Source of the DNA: UBA11606 sp964504305
GTDB taxonomy: Bacteria > Actinomycetota > Acidimicrobiia > Acidimicrobiales > Aldehydirespiratoraceae
Length of the DNA stretch: 64,000 nt
Direction: 5' to 3'
NCBI GenBank assembly: GCA_964504305.1
Contig: CAZDEB010000001.1
Location: 372,001 to 436,000 of the forward strand
The notes under the pieces: generated by a model
What the model saw: only the letters and a program-made list of their open reading frames with translations
The model's database searches: none
What the model was told of the DNA's origin: nothing
Position numbers and translations under genes: made by a program
In this document: piece by piece, positions 51,088 through 59,938 of the stretch
Numbering within the stretch: the stretch's first letter is position 1
How the letters are laid out: each line of letters begins with the position of its first letter

Positions 51088-51999
51088 ATGCTCTCGCGTA
51101 TGGGCGCCGAAACCACCGACACAACAGTTCGGCTCGACGTCGAGTCGTTGAGGGTCTTTCGCGAGCTGGTCAACGCCGATGGGTTCACCGCCGCCGCGGA
51201 ACGACTCGGAGTTACCCAATCGGCGGTCAGCCACAAGATCCGTCGCCTCGAGGACCGCATCGGCTTCGAGCTGATCCGACGCGACGGCCAATCGTTCACC
51301 CTCACCGCCGACGGCCAAGACCTCCTTGCCCACGCCGACGACATTGTGCTCGCCCACGACAAGGCGGTCGATTCGCTTCAGCGGTCGGATCTGACCGGCA
51401 CCGTCCGCCTCGGGTGCAACGAAGAAGTGGCGGCCACTCAGCTCGCCGACGTTGCGAGTCGTTTTGGGCGCACTCATCCAGCCGTCAACCTCGAGATACG
51501 AGTCCACGACTCGGCCTACGTGACCGACTGGCTGACGGCGGGCAAGGTCGACATTGCCCTCGTTCAGGTTCTCGATGTTGACGAAGCGGTTCGCGACAGC
51601 GACGAAGTTTGGCGGCGAGACGACCTGCTGGCGGTGCAGGGAGCATCGGCCGACTTCGGGTTTGCCGAACCGGTTCCGCTGATTTCTTTCGGGCCTCGCT
51701 GTTTGTACGAGCCGTGGCTCGTCGCCGAACTCGAAGGCGCCGGACGTGGTTCACGGACGGTAATGGAATGCCCGAGCATTCAAGGGGTCCAGGCCGCGGT
51801 CGAAGCAGGCCTCGGCGTGGCGGTGCTCAACTCGCCCAACATCACCAATCAAATGCGGGCCTGGACCGGGCTCGATTCGCTGACCTTGCCGTCGGTTGCG
51901 TTTGTGTTGCGCGTAGGAGAGTCTCACATCGCCGATCCCGTTGTGGACGCGCTACGTAATCACCTCACGCTGGCGCTCGAAAAAGGAGTGGCGCCATGA
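51088..51999 (+). CDS. LysR-family regulator, first gene of the MttB-type methyltransferase operon
   Basis: 303 residues. N-terminal winged helix: ESLRVFRELVNADGFTAAAERLGVTQSAVSHKIRRLEDRIGFELIRRD (about 15-65), the standard LysR sequence; C-terminal periplasmic-binding-like sensor domain with GLGVAVLNSPNI. It overlaps the methyltransferase gene by 4 bases (ATGA), which is unusual for LysR proteins, since they are mostly divergent from their targets; here the regulator leads the operon, and the inverted repeat at 51054-51079 would serve both. The inducer is expected to be the substrate or an intermediate of the pathway. Confidence 0.9.
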   Translation: MLSRMGAETTDTTVRLDVESLRVFRELVNADGFTAAAERLGVTQSAVSHKIRRLEDRIGFELIRRDGQSFTLTADGQDLLAHADDIVLAHDKAVDSLQRSDLTGTVRLGCNEEVAATQLADVASRFGRTHPAVNLEIRVHDSAYVTDWLTAGKVDIALVQVLDVDEAVRDSDEVWRRDDLLAVQGASADFGFAEPVPLISFGPRCLYEPWLVAELEGAGRGSRTVMECPSIQGVQAAVEAGLGVAVLNSPNITNQMRAWTGLDSLTLPSVAFVLRVGESHIADPVVDALRNHLTLALEKGVAP

Positions 52000-53540
52000 C
52001 CGAAACCGCGGCCCCAGGCCGGAGAGGTCGAGGCGCTCGCCGCGACGCTCGCACCTCCTACACCCAACGGTTCTTGCCCGAAATGGAGCGAGGAATCCCG
52101 TACCTCGACGCGTTGTTGCCCGAGCAGGTCGAGATTGTTCACGACCGCACCATGACCTTGCTCGAGACAACCGGCATCGATTTCCGAGACGACGAAGCCA
52201 TCGAGATGTGGCGCCGCGCCGGGTCGGGCGGGGGAGTGAGTATCGACGGCTACCGGATCAGGATCGACCGAGAGTTGCTGATGGGACTCGTCGCTCAGGC
52301 GCCCAGCGAATACTCGATGGTCGGCCGCGACCCAGCCCGCAGCGTCACTGTTGGCGGCCGTAAGAGCATTTTCACTCCGGCCTACGGTGCGCCGTTTGTG
52401 CTCGATCTCGATGGTCGACGTCGCAACGCCACGCTCGACGACTTCGACAACTTCGCCAAGATCGCCTACATGACTCCGGCCATGCAAATGACTGGTGGCG
52501 TCCTGTGCGAACCGATGGATGTCGCGGTCCCGCATCGCCATCTACGTATGACCTACAGCCTCATCAAGCACTCGACCAAGCCGTTCATGGGTGCAGTCAC
52601 CTCGAGAGGCAGAGCCCAAGACAGTCTCGACATGGCCAAGATTGTCTTCGGCGACGAGTTTGTCGAACACAACACCGTGATGACGTGTCTGGCCAACGGC
52701 AACTCTCCGCTGGTTTGGGATTCGACCATGCTCGATGCGGTCAAAGTGTTTGCCGGGGCCAACCAAGCGATGCTTTTTTCGCCGTTCGTGCTTGGAGGGG
52801 CCTCCACCCCAGCGTCCACGATCGGGTCGATAGTGCAGATCAACGCCGAGGCCTTGGCCGGAATCGCCTTCAGCCAGTTGGTCCGGGTCGGCGCCCCAGC
52901 GGTCTACGGCCAGTGGTTGGCGACAGTGTCGATGAAGACCGGCTCGCCGATGGCCGGCACTCCCGAAATCGACCACATGAACCTGTTGGTTGGTCAACTG
53001 GCTCGGCACTACAACCTGCCGTGGCGATGCTCGGGAATGTGCTCGTCTTCCAAGCAGGTCGACGCGCAGGCCGGCTACGAGGCGGCCCGCAACATGTACG
53101 GCGTTGCGCTCGCCGGGGCCAACTTTGTGCTGTCCACCACCGGGTATCTCGAATCGGCGCTATGTCAGAGCTACTCCAAGGCCGCACTCGACGGCGAACA
53201 AGCCGAGATGTTTCGCACCTTCGCCGAAGGAATCAACTTTGACGAACTCGACGATGCCCTCGCGGCGATGGACGACGTCGAGCCCGGCGGGCACTTTCTG
53301 GGCACCGCTCACACTCTCGAGAACTTCCAAACCGCCTTCTCGATGCCCGAATTGATGGACAGCGACGGGTACGAGCAGTGGTTAGCCGGTGGCGCCCAAG
53401 ACGCCAACCAACGAGGACTGGCCAAGGCCCGACGACTGCTCGCCGACTATCAAGAACCCTCGTTGCCTGACGACATCGACGCCGCGCTCTGCGATTTTGT
53501 CGAACGTCGTATCAGCGAGATCCCCGACACTCTGGAATAG
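51996..53540 (+). CDS. MttB-family (non-pyrrolysine) methyltransferase
   Basis: 514 residues of the trimethylamine methyltransferase superfamily: an Arg-rich start, then YLDALLPEQVEIVHDRTMTLLETTGIDFRDDEAIEMWRRAG, GRKSIFTPAYGAPFVLDLDGRRRNATLDDFDNFAKIAYM, and the C-terminal barrel (SSKQVDAQAGYEAARNMYGVALAGANF). No in-frame UAG interrupts the gene, so it lacks pyrrolysine; non-Pyl relatives demethylate quaternary amines (glycine betaine, proline betaine, carnitine types) onto a corrinoid protein. No corrinoid protein gene lies in this window, so the methyl acceptor must come from elsewhere or act by another mechanism. It heads a run of catabolic genes. Confidence 0.88.
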   Translation: MTETAAPGRRGRGARRDARTSYTQRFLPEMERGIPYLDALLPEQVEIVHDRTMTLLETTGIDFRDDEAIEMWRRAGSGGGVSIDGYRIRIDRELLMGLVAQAPSEYSMVGRDPARSVTVGGRKSIFTPAYGAPFVLDLDGRRRNATLDDFDNFAKIAYMTPAMQMTGGVLCEPMDVAVPHRHLRMTYSLIKHSTKPFMGAVTSRGRAQDSLDMAKIVFGDEFVEHNTVMTCLANGNSPLVWDSTMLDAVKVFAGANQAMLFSPFVLGGASTPASTIGSIVQINAEALAGIAFSQLVRVGAPAVYGQWLATVSMKTGSPMAGTPEIDHMNLLVGQLARHYNLPWRCSGMCSSSKQVDAQAGYEAARNMYGVALAGANFVLSTTGYLESALCQSYSKAALDGEQAEMFRTFAEGINFDELDDALAAMDDVEPGGHFLGTAHTLENFQTAFSMPELMDSDGYEQWLAGGAQDANQRGLAKARRLLADYQEPSLPDDIDAALCDFVERRISEIPDTLE

Positions 53541-53542
53541 TT

Positions 53543-54598
53543 ATGAACGCCACTGGTCCCAACAACGGTCTCTCTACTGGTCAAAGTTCTGGTCTCAGGG
53601 CCGGCAGCGCGCCGCCGTTGTTAAACGGGGTTTGCGCGGCGATGTGCTCGCCTTTTGACGACAGTGGCGAGCACCTCGACGAGGGCCGTCTGCGAGATCA
53701 CATCGAAAGTTTGGTCGACGCGGGGATACATGGGCTGGTGCTGTGTGCCGGCACCGGCGAGTTTGCCTTCTTGTCCAATGCCGAGAAACGGCGAATCATC
53801 AGCCTCGGTTGCGAGATCGTCGATGGCCGGATCCCGGTAGTGGCCCAAACCTCGGCCATCACCACGACCGACGCGATTGAACGCACCCGCGAAGCCGCCG
53901 ACCTCGGCGCGTCGGCGGCGATGGTCTTGCCGCCCTACTTCGAGGGTCCGTTCGAACGCGGGGTGATGTATCACTACGAGAAGTTGGCCAAGGCCGTCGA
54001 TCTCCCAATTGTTCTTTACAACATTCCGGTCAACAGCGGTTTCGATATACATCCCGACCTCTACCGCCAACTGATGGCGATGGAGAACATCGAATACATC
54101 AAGGACTCGACCGGCGACCTGATTCGCCTTCAGAAGCTGATCGGCATCGGCGGGCACGTGTTGGCCGGTGCCGACCCGCTGGCCCCGTACGCGGCGATGG
54201 CCGGCGCGACGGGTTGGATCTGGGGCGCGGCCAACGTGATGCCTCACGAGTGCGTGGCCCTGTGGGATCTCGTGCAGGCCGGTGACCACGCCGGAGCGCT
54301 CAACTTGTGGGCCCAAATGTTGCCCGCCAACCTCTTCTTTTGGGAGAACAACGTCGATGCCGAATACAACTCGGCGGTCAAGACCGCGACCAACATGGTC
54401 GGCCGCGCGGTCGGACCATGCCGACGGCCAGTGATGCCGATGACACGGCAAGGCCGCCTGGCGCTGCAAACCGCCCTGTCTCGGCTCCCAACCAACGGTG
54501 TTTCAAGAGACACCCTGGTGTTTCGCGAATGGGATGACGAACGTGACTGGCTCGTACAGATGACCCACCAGGCCGGCGTCAGCCGGGCGAAAGGCTGA
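53543..54598 (+). CDS. DapA-family aldolase/dehydratase (dihydrodipicolinate synthase superfamily)
   Basis: 351 residues, class I aldolase TIM barrel. Schiff-base Lys in YIKDSTGDLIRLQK (~190), Tyr in LYNIPVNSG (~160), and the GTGEFAFLSNAEKRR loop (~70-85). Many members are not DHDPS: this one could be a Delta1-pyrroline-4-hydroxy-2-carboxylate deaminase, a 4-deoxyglucarate dehydratase or a neuraminate-type lyase. The N-terminal ~28 residues (NATGPNNGLSTGQSSGLRAG) look disordered and a later start may be real. It starts two bases after the methyltransferase stop. Confidence 0.87.
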   Translation: MNATGPNNGLSTGQSSGLRAGSAPPLLNGVCAAMCSPFDDSGEHLDEGRLRDHIESLVDAGIHGLVLCAGTGEFAFLSNAEKRRIISLGCEIVDGRIPVVAQTSAITTTDAIERTREAADLGASAAMVLPPYFEGPFERGVMYHYEKLAKAVDLPIVLYNIPVNSGFDIHPDLYRQLMAMENIEYIKDSTGDLIRLQKLIGIGGHVLAGADPLAPYAAMAGATGWIWGAANVMPHECVALWDLVQAGDHAGALNLWAQMLPANLFFWENNVDAEYNSAVKTATNMVGRAVGPCRRPVMPMTRQGRLALQTALSRLPTNGVSRDTLVFREWDDERDWLVQMTHQAGVSRAKG

Positions 54599-54600
54599 AC

Positions 54601-56085
54601 ATGACCGATCCCGTAGCCCTGGCCGCCTCGGTAACACCCCCGACCCGGATGATGATTGGGGGTCGCTCGGTCGAATCGGCCTCCGGGTCAACCTTCACCA
54701 CTTTCAACCCGGCCAACGGACAAGAACTTGCTCAGGTCAGCGAAGGCTCAGACGAAGACATGAACCGCGCCGTAGCCGCGGCACGCGACGCTTTCGACAA
54801 CGGGCCGTGGGGGCGGATGGCGCCCGCCCAACGCCGGGACCTGCTCAAACGATTTGCTTTGATGGTCGAAGCTCACGCCGACGAGCTCGCGGTCCTCGAA
54901 ACGCTCGAAGCCGGCAAGCCGATCTTCGACACGTCCACCATCGACCTTCCCGAAACGGTCGCCTGTTTGATGTGGCACGCCGAGCTGGCCGACAAGGTCT
55001 ACGACCAGGCCACACCGTCAGGACCCGGCGTCGTCGGCATGATATTGCGCGAACCGATCGGTGTGGTTGGTGCGGTACTGCCGTGGAACTATCCACTGAT
55101 GATGGCGGCCTGGAAGATAGGCCCGGCGCTCGCCGCGGGCAACACGATGGTGCTCAAACCGGCCGAGCAAACCTCGATGTCCACGATTCGTATGGTCGAG
55201 TTGGCCACCGAAGCGGGCATTCCCGACGGGGTTCTCAACGTCGTGCCCGGGTACGGCGAAACGGTCGGCCAAGCGCTCGGCGTTCATAACGACGTCGACT
55301 GCATCGGGTTCACCGGTTCGACCGAAGTGGGGCGGATGTTCCTGCGTTACTCGGCGGACTCCAACCTCAAACGGGTGCTGCTCGAGTGCGGCGGCAAATC
55401 GCCGATGGTCGTGATGGCCGATGCCGAAGATCTCGACAAGGTCGCGGCCAACGCCTGCGAATCGATCTTTTGGAACGCGGGGCAAAACTGCAGTTCCAAC
55501 TCCCGACTGATCCTGCACGAATCGGTCGCCGACGACGTCATGGAACGCATCGACGAGGCCATGCACGACTGGGTTTTGGGAGACCCTCTCGATCCCGAAA
55601 CTCGGATGGGCGCGATAATAGAACCGGTCCACCTCGGCAAGATTTTGGGCCACATCGACGCGGCGAAGGCGCAGGGCGCCGTTGTTCGTTGCGGCGGGCG
55701 CCGGGCCCGCGAAGACTCGGGCGGCTGGTATGTCGAACCCACCATCTTCGAAGGGGTAACTGCCGATATGACCATCGCTCGCGACGAAGTGTTCGGCCCG
55801 GTTCTGTCGGTGTCCACGTTCTCTCACGCCGACGAAGCGATTGCCATGGCCAACGACACCCCCTACGGTCTGCATGCTTCGGTCTTCACGAGCAACGTAC
55901 GGTCGGCCCACCTGGCCAGCCGGATGATCAAAGCCGGAACCGTGTCGGTCAACGCATACTCCGAGGGCGACATGACCACCCCGTTTGGGGGCTACGGACT
56001 CAGTGGGTTTGGTGGTCGCGACAACGGCGTGCACGCTCACGAGCAGTACACCGAAACCAAAACCGTTTGGCTCGATCTTTCGTGA
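54601..56085 (+). CDS. PuuC-like aldehyde dehydrogenase
   Basis: 494 residues. NAD-binding start LPWNYPLMMAAWKIGPALAAGN (about 161-182), Glu in LLECGGKSPMVVM, catalytic Cys in WNAGQNCSSNSR near 300, and the C-terminal EGDMTTPFGGYGLSGFGGRDNGVHAHEQYTETKT. The latter and GKPIFDTSTIDLPETVACLMWHAE resemble E. coli PuuC, which oxidises gamma-glutamyl-aminobutyraldehyde, and also betaine-aldehyde-type enzymes. It probably oxidises the aldehyde that the neighbouring flavoenzyme or aldolase produces. Placed two bases after the DapA gene; overlaps the next gene by one base. Confidence 0.9.
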   Translation: MTDPVALAASVTPPTRMMIGGRSVESASGSTFTTFNPANGQELAQVSEGSDEDMNRAVAAARDAFDNGPWGRMAPAQRRDLLKRFALMVEAHADELAVLETLEAGKPIFDTSTIDLPETVACLMWHAELADKVYDQATPSGPGVVGMILREPIGVVGAVLPWNYPLMMAAWKIGPALAAGNTMVLKPAEQTSMSTIRMVELATEAGIPDGVLNVVPGYGETVGQALGVHNDVDCIGFTGSTEVGRMFLRYSADSNLKRVLLECGGKSPMVVMADAEDLDKVAANACESIFWNAGQNCSSNSRLILHESVADDVMERIDEAMHDWVLGDPLDPETRMGAIIEPVHLGKILGHIDAAKAQGAVVRCGGRRAREDSGGWYVEPTIFEGVTADMTIARDEVFGPVLSVSTFSHADEAIAMANDTPYGLHASVFTSNVRSAHLASRMIKAGTVSVNAYSEGDMTTPFGGYGLSGFGGRDNGVHAHEQYTETKTVWLDLS

Positions 56086-57416
56086 TGTCCGGTACTGGTC
56101 CGAGCCAGGTCACGATTCGTCCCGACAACGACCAGCGCAACGGCTGGTACGAAATCTTGGGGCCACAACCCGAGCCGAAGATCCTCACCGGCGACATCGC
56201 TGCGGATCACGTGGTCATCGGGGCCGGATATGGCGGGTTGGCCGCGGCCCGACGGTTGGCCGAACTCGATCCCGATGCGTCGATTGTTCTGCTCGAGGCC
56301 GATCGGGTCGGCAACAACGCCGCCGGACGATGTTCGGGGTTTATCATCGACCACGCCCACAACATTCGGGCCAAAGGTTTCGCTGACGACACCGACAACG
56401 CCAGCAAACAGATCGCCCTCAACCGGGCCGGGCTCGACTGGCTCGACCTGATCGTTCACCGAGAAGGCATCGACTGCGATTGGCGTCGCACTGGCAAGAT
56501 CCATGCCGCGGCGTCGGCCAAAGGTGCAGCGATGCTCGAAGAGTTTGGTGCTTCTCTCGATGCGGTCGGCGAGGATTACACCATGCACGACGCCGAGGAA
56601 CTGGCGGCCATGTTTGGCACGCCGTTCTATCGGCGAGGGCTGCACGCCCCTCACTCGGTAGTGGTTCAGCCCGCCGAGCTCACGATTGGCCTGGCCCGGA
56701 CACTGCCCCCCAACGTCGCGCTGTTCGAAGCTTCGATGGTCACCGATTTCAGCTTCGGTCCGCCTCATGTGTTGCGCACCAGCGGAGGTTCGGTTCGCAG
56801 CCCTTCGCTGGTTATTGCCGCCAACGGGTTCGGCGAAGGTTTCGGGCTGTTCAAGAATCGACTCCTGCCGTTGATCACTTGGGGATCGATGACTCGCCCG
56901 ATGTCAGATGCCGAGGTCGCCGAGCTCGGCGGCGACGACAACTACGCCATCATCCCGGCTCATCCAGCGGGCACCACCGTACGGCGCCGCCCCGACGGCC
57001 GAATTCTCATCCGCAACCAATACACGTTCTCTCGCCGCAGCGACATCAAGAAAGGTTGGGCGGCGGTTCGACGGGTGCACGAGAAATCGCTGCGGGCCCG
57101 TTACCCGATGTTGTCCGACCTCGACTTCGAATACACGTGGGGTGGGGCGCTCAGCTTGTCTCGCAACGGATCCGGGGTTTGTGGCGAGGTTGCACCCGGA
57201 GTCTTTTCGACCATGGTGTATCAAGGGACGGGGATGACCAAGGCGACAATTTCGGGCAAGTTTCTTGCCGAGTACATGATGGGCCAAACCGATCCACTGA
57301 TGGGCTTGCTCACCGGTCAGGACTCCCCGAGCCGTAACTTCCCCGACCCTTTCAACCGGTGGGGAGTGCGCCTCAATTCCAGATGGCGTCGATGGCAAGC
57401 CGGAATCGAGGAGTGA
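56085..57416 (+). CDS. FAD-dependent amine/amino acid oxidoreductase (DAO fold, PuuB-like)
   Basis: 443 residues. Rossmann FAD motif VIGAGYGGLAAARRLAE near 43-59, followed by ADRVGNNAAGRCSGFIIDHAHN, where a flavin-contact GASGRNSGF is usual in PuuB and related amine oxidoreductases. C-terminal GVFSTMVYQGTGMTKATISGKFLAEYMMG closes the FAD site. Substrate is probably an N-alkyl amine or an imino acid. The ATG at 56085 overlaps the aldehyde dehydrogenase stop; the open frame further upstream is a shadow. The MttB, aldolase, aldehyde dehydrogenase and this gene have almost no gaps, as in one pathway. Confidence 0.87.
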   Translation: MSGTGPSQVTIRPDNDQRNGWYEILGPQPEPKILTGDIAADHVVIGAGYGGLAAARRLAELDPDASIVLLEADRVGNNAAGRCSGFIIDHAHNIRAKGFADDTDNASKQIALNRAGLDWLDLIVHREGIDCDWRRTGKIHAAASAKGAAMLEEFGASLDAVGEDYTMHDAEELAAMFGTPFYRRGLHAPHSVVVQPAELTIGLARTLPPNVALFEASMVTDFSFGPPHVLRTSGGSVRSPSLVIAANGFGEGFGLFKNRLLPLITWGSMTRPMSDAEVAELGGDDNYAIIPAHPAGTTVRRRPDGRILIRNQYTFSRRSDIKKGWAAVRRVHEKSLRARYPMLSDLDFEYTWGGALSLSRNGSGVCGEVAPGVFSTMVYQGTGMTKATISGKFLAEYMMGQTDPLMGLLTGQDSPSRNFPDPFNRWGVRLNSRWRRWQAGIEE

Positions 57417-57418
57417 AC

Positions 57419-58204
57419 ATGACTGATACGACCGAAATGACGGTTGATCTGAGCGGCAAAGTTGCGGTCGTGTCGGGAGGATCTTCCGGCATGGGTGCGG
57501 CTGTTTGCGCCCGCCTTGCTGGCTCGGGAGCCGCGGTCGTGGTGGGGGGCCGAGACAAGGAGCGAACCGCGGCCGTAGTTTCCGACATCATCGCGTCGGG
57601 AGGTCGAGCGGTTGCTCAGCTAGGTGACGTGTCGAACTCGGCCGATGCTGACGCTCTGGTAACGGCCGGTGTCGAGGGTTTCGGCGGGGTCGACATTGTG
57701 GTCAACGCCGCGGGTGTGATTCATCGCTCCGACGCGGCTGGTACTGACGACGATGCGTGGGCACGGGTGATGTCGACCAACGTCGACGGCACGTTCTTTG
57801 TTTCTCGGGCCGCGGTCGCGGCGCTGCGGACCCGGGGCGGGGGAGTGATTGTCAACATCAGCTCCACATGCGGGCTGGTCGGCTCGGCCGGACTCGTTGC
57901 TTACTGCGCTTCCAAAGGGGCGGTCACCAACCTCACACGGGCCATGGCGCTTGACCACGCCGGCGAAGGTATTCGCATCAACGCAATCTGTCCGGGCTCG
58001 GTGGACACGCCGATGTTGGTGTCGGAGCATCCCTCCGACACAACGCCCGAGCAAGTCTTTACCCGCAACATCGCTTCGATCCCAGAGGGTCGAATTCCCG
58101 CGGCAACCGAGGTCGCCGACCTGGTGCTGTTTTTGTGTTCGTCGTCCAGTCGCCATATAAACGGCGCCAATTTGTCTCTCGACGGGGGTTACACCGCTCA
58201 ATGA
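57419..58204 (+). CDS. short-chain dehydrogenase/reductase (classical SDR)
   Basis: 261 residues. NAD(P) loop SGGSSGMG near 20 (Met for the usual Ile), VNAAG near 94, Ser in NISSTCGLVGSAG near 144, YCASKGAV near 161. The C-terminus INGANLSLDGGYTAQ is typical. It starts at the ATG two bases after the flavoenzyme stop and overlaps the next SDR by 4 bases. Probably oxidises or reduces a hydroxy or keto intermediate in the MttB-linked pathway. Confidence 0.88.
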   Translation: MTDTTEMTVDLSGKVAVVSGGSSGMGAAVCARLAGSGAAVVVGGRDKERTAAVVSDIIASGGRAVAQLGDVSNSADADALVTAGVEGFGGVDIVVNAAGVIHRSDAAGTDDDAWARVMSTNVDGTFFVSRAAVAALRTRGGGVIVNISSTCGLVGSAGLVAYCASKGAVTNLTRAMALDHAGEGIRINAICPGSVDTPMLVSEHPSDTTPEQVFTRNIASIPEGRIPAATEVADLVLFLCSSSSRHINGANLSLDGGYTAQ

Positions 58205-58977
58205 CCGACTTCTCTGGCATAACCGCCGTTGTTACCGGCGGCGCTCAAGGCATTGGTCGAGCAATCGCCGACCGCCTCGCGACCGACGGCGCCGACGTCG
58301 TTGTCGGCGATCTTCGTGACCCCGGCGACCTCGGTGCTCGGCAGCGGTGGGTCGAGCTCGATGTTCGTTCCGAAGAGTCGGCCCGGACCCTGGCCGCCGA
58401 ATGCGGAGACACCGTTGGTGTGTTGGTGAACAACGCCGGGATCATGTTCGAGGCCGCGATTGCCGAGCAGACGGTGGAGCAGTGGGACACGGCGATGGCG
58501 ATCAACCTCCGGGGCCCGTGGCTGATGACAAAGGCCTTGCTGGGCCTGCTGGAGGCGGCTTCGGAGATCGGGTTGGCGGCCTCGGTTGTGAACGTTGGCT
58601 CGATCGAGGGCATTGGTTCGAACCCGCTGCACACCGCCTATTCGGCTTCCAAAGGCGGGGTGCACGGCCTCACTGCGGCGATGGCAGTCGATCTTGGCCC
58701 GATGGGAATTCGTTGCAACGCCGTGGCCCCCGGTTGGATCGACACCGCGCTCAACCGGGCCTACATCGACCGTCTCGACAACCGCGACCAAGCGCTTGGC
58801 GAGCTGGCGGTGCTACACCCGGTTGGCCACATCGGTGACCCGGCCGACGTTGCCGCCACAGTGGCGTTCCTGGCCAGCGCCGACGCCCGATTTGTGTCGG
58901 GTCAAGTAATCGTGGTGGACGGGGCTCGTACTTCGAAACTCAGCCTGCCCCCGAGCTTGGCCCCGGACCCGACCTAA
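58201..58977 (+). CDS. short-chain dehydrogenase/reductase (classical SDR)
   Basis: 258 residues. Loop TGGAQGIG near 12, the Asp after strand 2 in VVGDLRDPG (NAD preference), NNAG near 80, catalytic Ser in VNVGSIEGIGSN near 136, YSASKGGV near 150 and the closing FVSGQVIVVDGA. Tandem with a second SDR: two distinct dehydrogenases on one operon often handle successive hydroxyl steps or two stereoisomers. Last gene of the LysR-MttB operon; the 40 bases after it show no hairpin. Confidence 0.88.
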   Translation: MTDFSGITAVVTGGAQGIGRAIADRLATDGADVVVGDLRDPGDLGARQRWVELDVRSEESARTLAAECGDTVGVLVNNAGIMFEAAIAEQTVEQWDTAMAINLRGPWLMTKALLGLLEAASEIGLAASVVNVGSIEGIGSNPLHTAYSASKGGVHGLTAAMAVDLGPMGIRCNAVAPGWIDTALNRAYIDRLDNRDQALGELAVLHPVGHIGDPADVAATVAFLASADARFVSGQVIVVDGARTSKLSLPPSLAPDPT

Positions 58978-59017
58978 GACCTCGGCCCGTCGCAACGCGC
59001 TGGCAGCACCGACCGCG

Positions 59018-59407
59018 TCAGCTCACACGCTCGTTGATCGCCGCGGCCAACCCGTCGAGATCGTCAACGGTGACGGTGAGCGCGGCGTGGTTCTTTGGCC
59101 CGATGACCTTGTTGACTCGCTCGTCGAAGTGCACGCAGACGCCACCGTGGGTTGCGGTGCCGAAAGTGAGTCCGCTGTCAGCAAACGAACCGCGTATCCC
59201 TACCGCTTTCCACCACTGGTAGTTGCGGGTGATGTGCGCCTCGGTGATATTGGACAGCGGTGTCTCGACCCGTTTGCGGCCGTAAGTGGCGACGAAGGTG
59301 TCGTCGGTGAGAGTGACACCGTCGTTGTCGCGCGCTCCGAGCGGCCACCAGATGCCGGTGTAGCGCCGGTCGAAGCGGTACGGGAAGAACTGGTCGTCGT
59401 CGCTCAC
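59018..59407 (-). CDS. hypothetical protein, small beta-rich
   Basis: 129 residues, conserved-looking but unrecognised. The first part has many aromatics (FFPYRFDRRYTGIWWPLGARDNDG), then a beta-rich middle with RNYQWWKAVGIRGSFADSGLTFGTATHGGVCVHFDERVNKVIGPKNH and a Val-rich close (ALTVTVDDLDGLAAAI). It resembles a PH-like or lipid-bound domain in overall character, but no catalytic or binding site is seen. It is the second gene of a leftward pair, overlapping the F420-type oxidoreductase by 4 bases, so a common role is likely. Confidence 0.6.
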   Translation of the reverse strand: MSDDDQFFPYRFDRRYTGIWWPLGARDNDGVTLTDDTFVATYGRKRVETPLSNITEAHITRNYQWWKAVGIRGSFADSGLTFGTATHGGVCVHFDERVNKVIGPKNHAALTVTVDDLDGLAAAINERVS

Positions 59408-59808
59408 GAGCGGTTGATTTCGAAGACGGGGATTAGCCGCGGCGCGGCGTTGGTGACGTATTCGGCGAATTGGGGGATTCGGGCGGCCTGCTCGTTGAGG
59501 ACCTCGCCCCGTTGCGGATCGGCGAGCGGCGTCAGCGTGGCGCGGTAGGTCTCGGTGCCTGCTTCGACATCGATCTCGGGCTGAGCGAGCAGGTTGTGGT
59601 ACCAGTCGGGGTGCTTGGGTGAACCAGCGGCCGAGGCAAAAACGTAGGTCTTGTCGTCTTGGTCGAGGATGGCCAGCGGGATCTCGCGAACCTTTCCGGT
59701 GCGCGCCCCGATGGTGTGAAGAATCACCAAACCAACGTCGCCAAACGACGCCACCTTGCCTTGGTTCGCCCGAAACTCGTCAACAATCGCCGTATTCCAG
59801 TCGCTCAT
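59404..59808 (-). CDS. F420-dependent nitroreductase (Ddn) family protein
   Basis: 134 residues of the deazaflavin-dependent oxidoreductase split-barrel family: ILHTIGARTGKVREIPLAILDQDDKTYVFASAAGSPKHPDWYHNLLAQPEIDVEAG, with the G-x-x-T-G-K-x-R motif for the F420 phosphate and the H-P-x-W-Y-x-N-L stretch of the family. Members reduce nitroimidazoles, quinones or other substrates with F420H2, so the host makes F420, as actinobacteria of this kind do. A ribosome site GAGGAGA precedes the ATG. Confidence 0.9.
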   Translation of the reverse strand: MSDWNTAIVDEFRANQGKVASFGDVGLVILHTIGARTGKVREIPLAILDQDDKTYVFASAAGSPKHPDWYHNLLAQPEIDVEAGTETYRATLTPLADPQRGEVLNEQAARIPQFAEYVTNAAPRLIPVFEINRS

Positions 59809-59881
59809 GGCTTCTCCTCTCGTCGCCGCCGCTTCTGCAACGACGGATCCCCCACATTTGTTCCGTCACCACCGATTTGTT

Positions 59882-59933
59882 GGATTTGTGCACCGATTCC
59901 GGTGCTACAGCACCGAGAACGGTGCACAAATCC
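59882..59933. repeat. 52-bp nested inverted repeat: four GCACCG/CGGTGC half-sites at 10-bp steps
   Basis: Outer arms GGATTTGTGCACCG (59882-59895) and CGGTGCACAAATCC (59920-59933) are perfect 14-bp inverted repeats. Inside lie CGGTGC (59900-59905) and GCACCG (59910-59915) around a TACA loop. The four hexamers start at 59890, 59900, 59910 and 59920. It lies between divergent genes, so an operator or a cis-acting RNA hairpin is more likely than a terminator. Confidence 0.85.
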
Positions 59934-59938
59934 GGGGT

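Noticed and set aside
51996..53540. Pyrrolysine in the MttB-family gene.
   Set aside because: No in-frame TAG occurs before the terminal one at 53538-53540 and the product has full length without it.
53621..56040. Long antisense frames of 280-340 codons opposite the DapA and aldehyde dehydrogenase genes.
   Set aside because: They mirror the codon bias of GC-rich genes on the other strand and carry no recognisable domain.
59882..59933. The long hairpin as a Rho-independent terminator.
   Set aside because: It lies between divergent starts, no T-run follows on either strand, and it has an ordered half-site structure.
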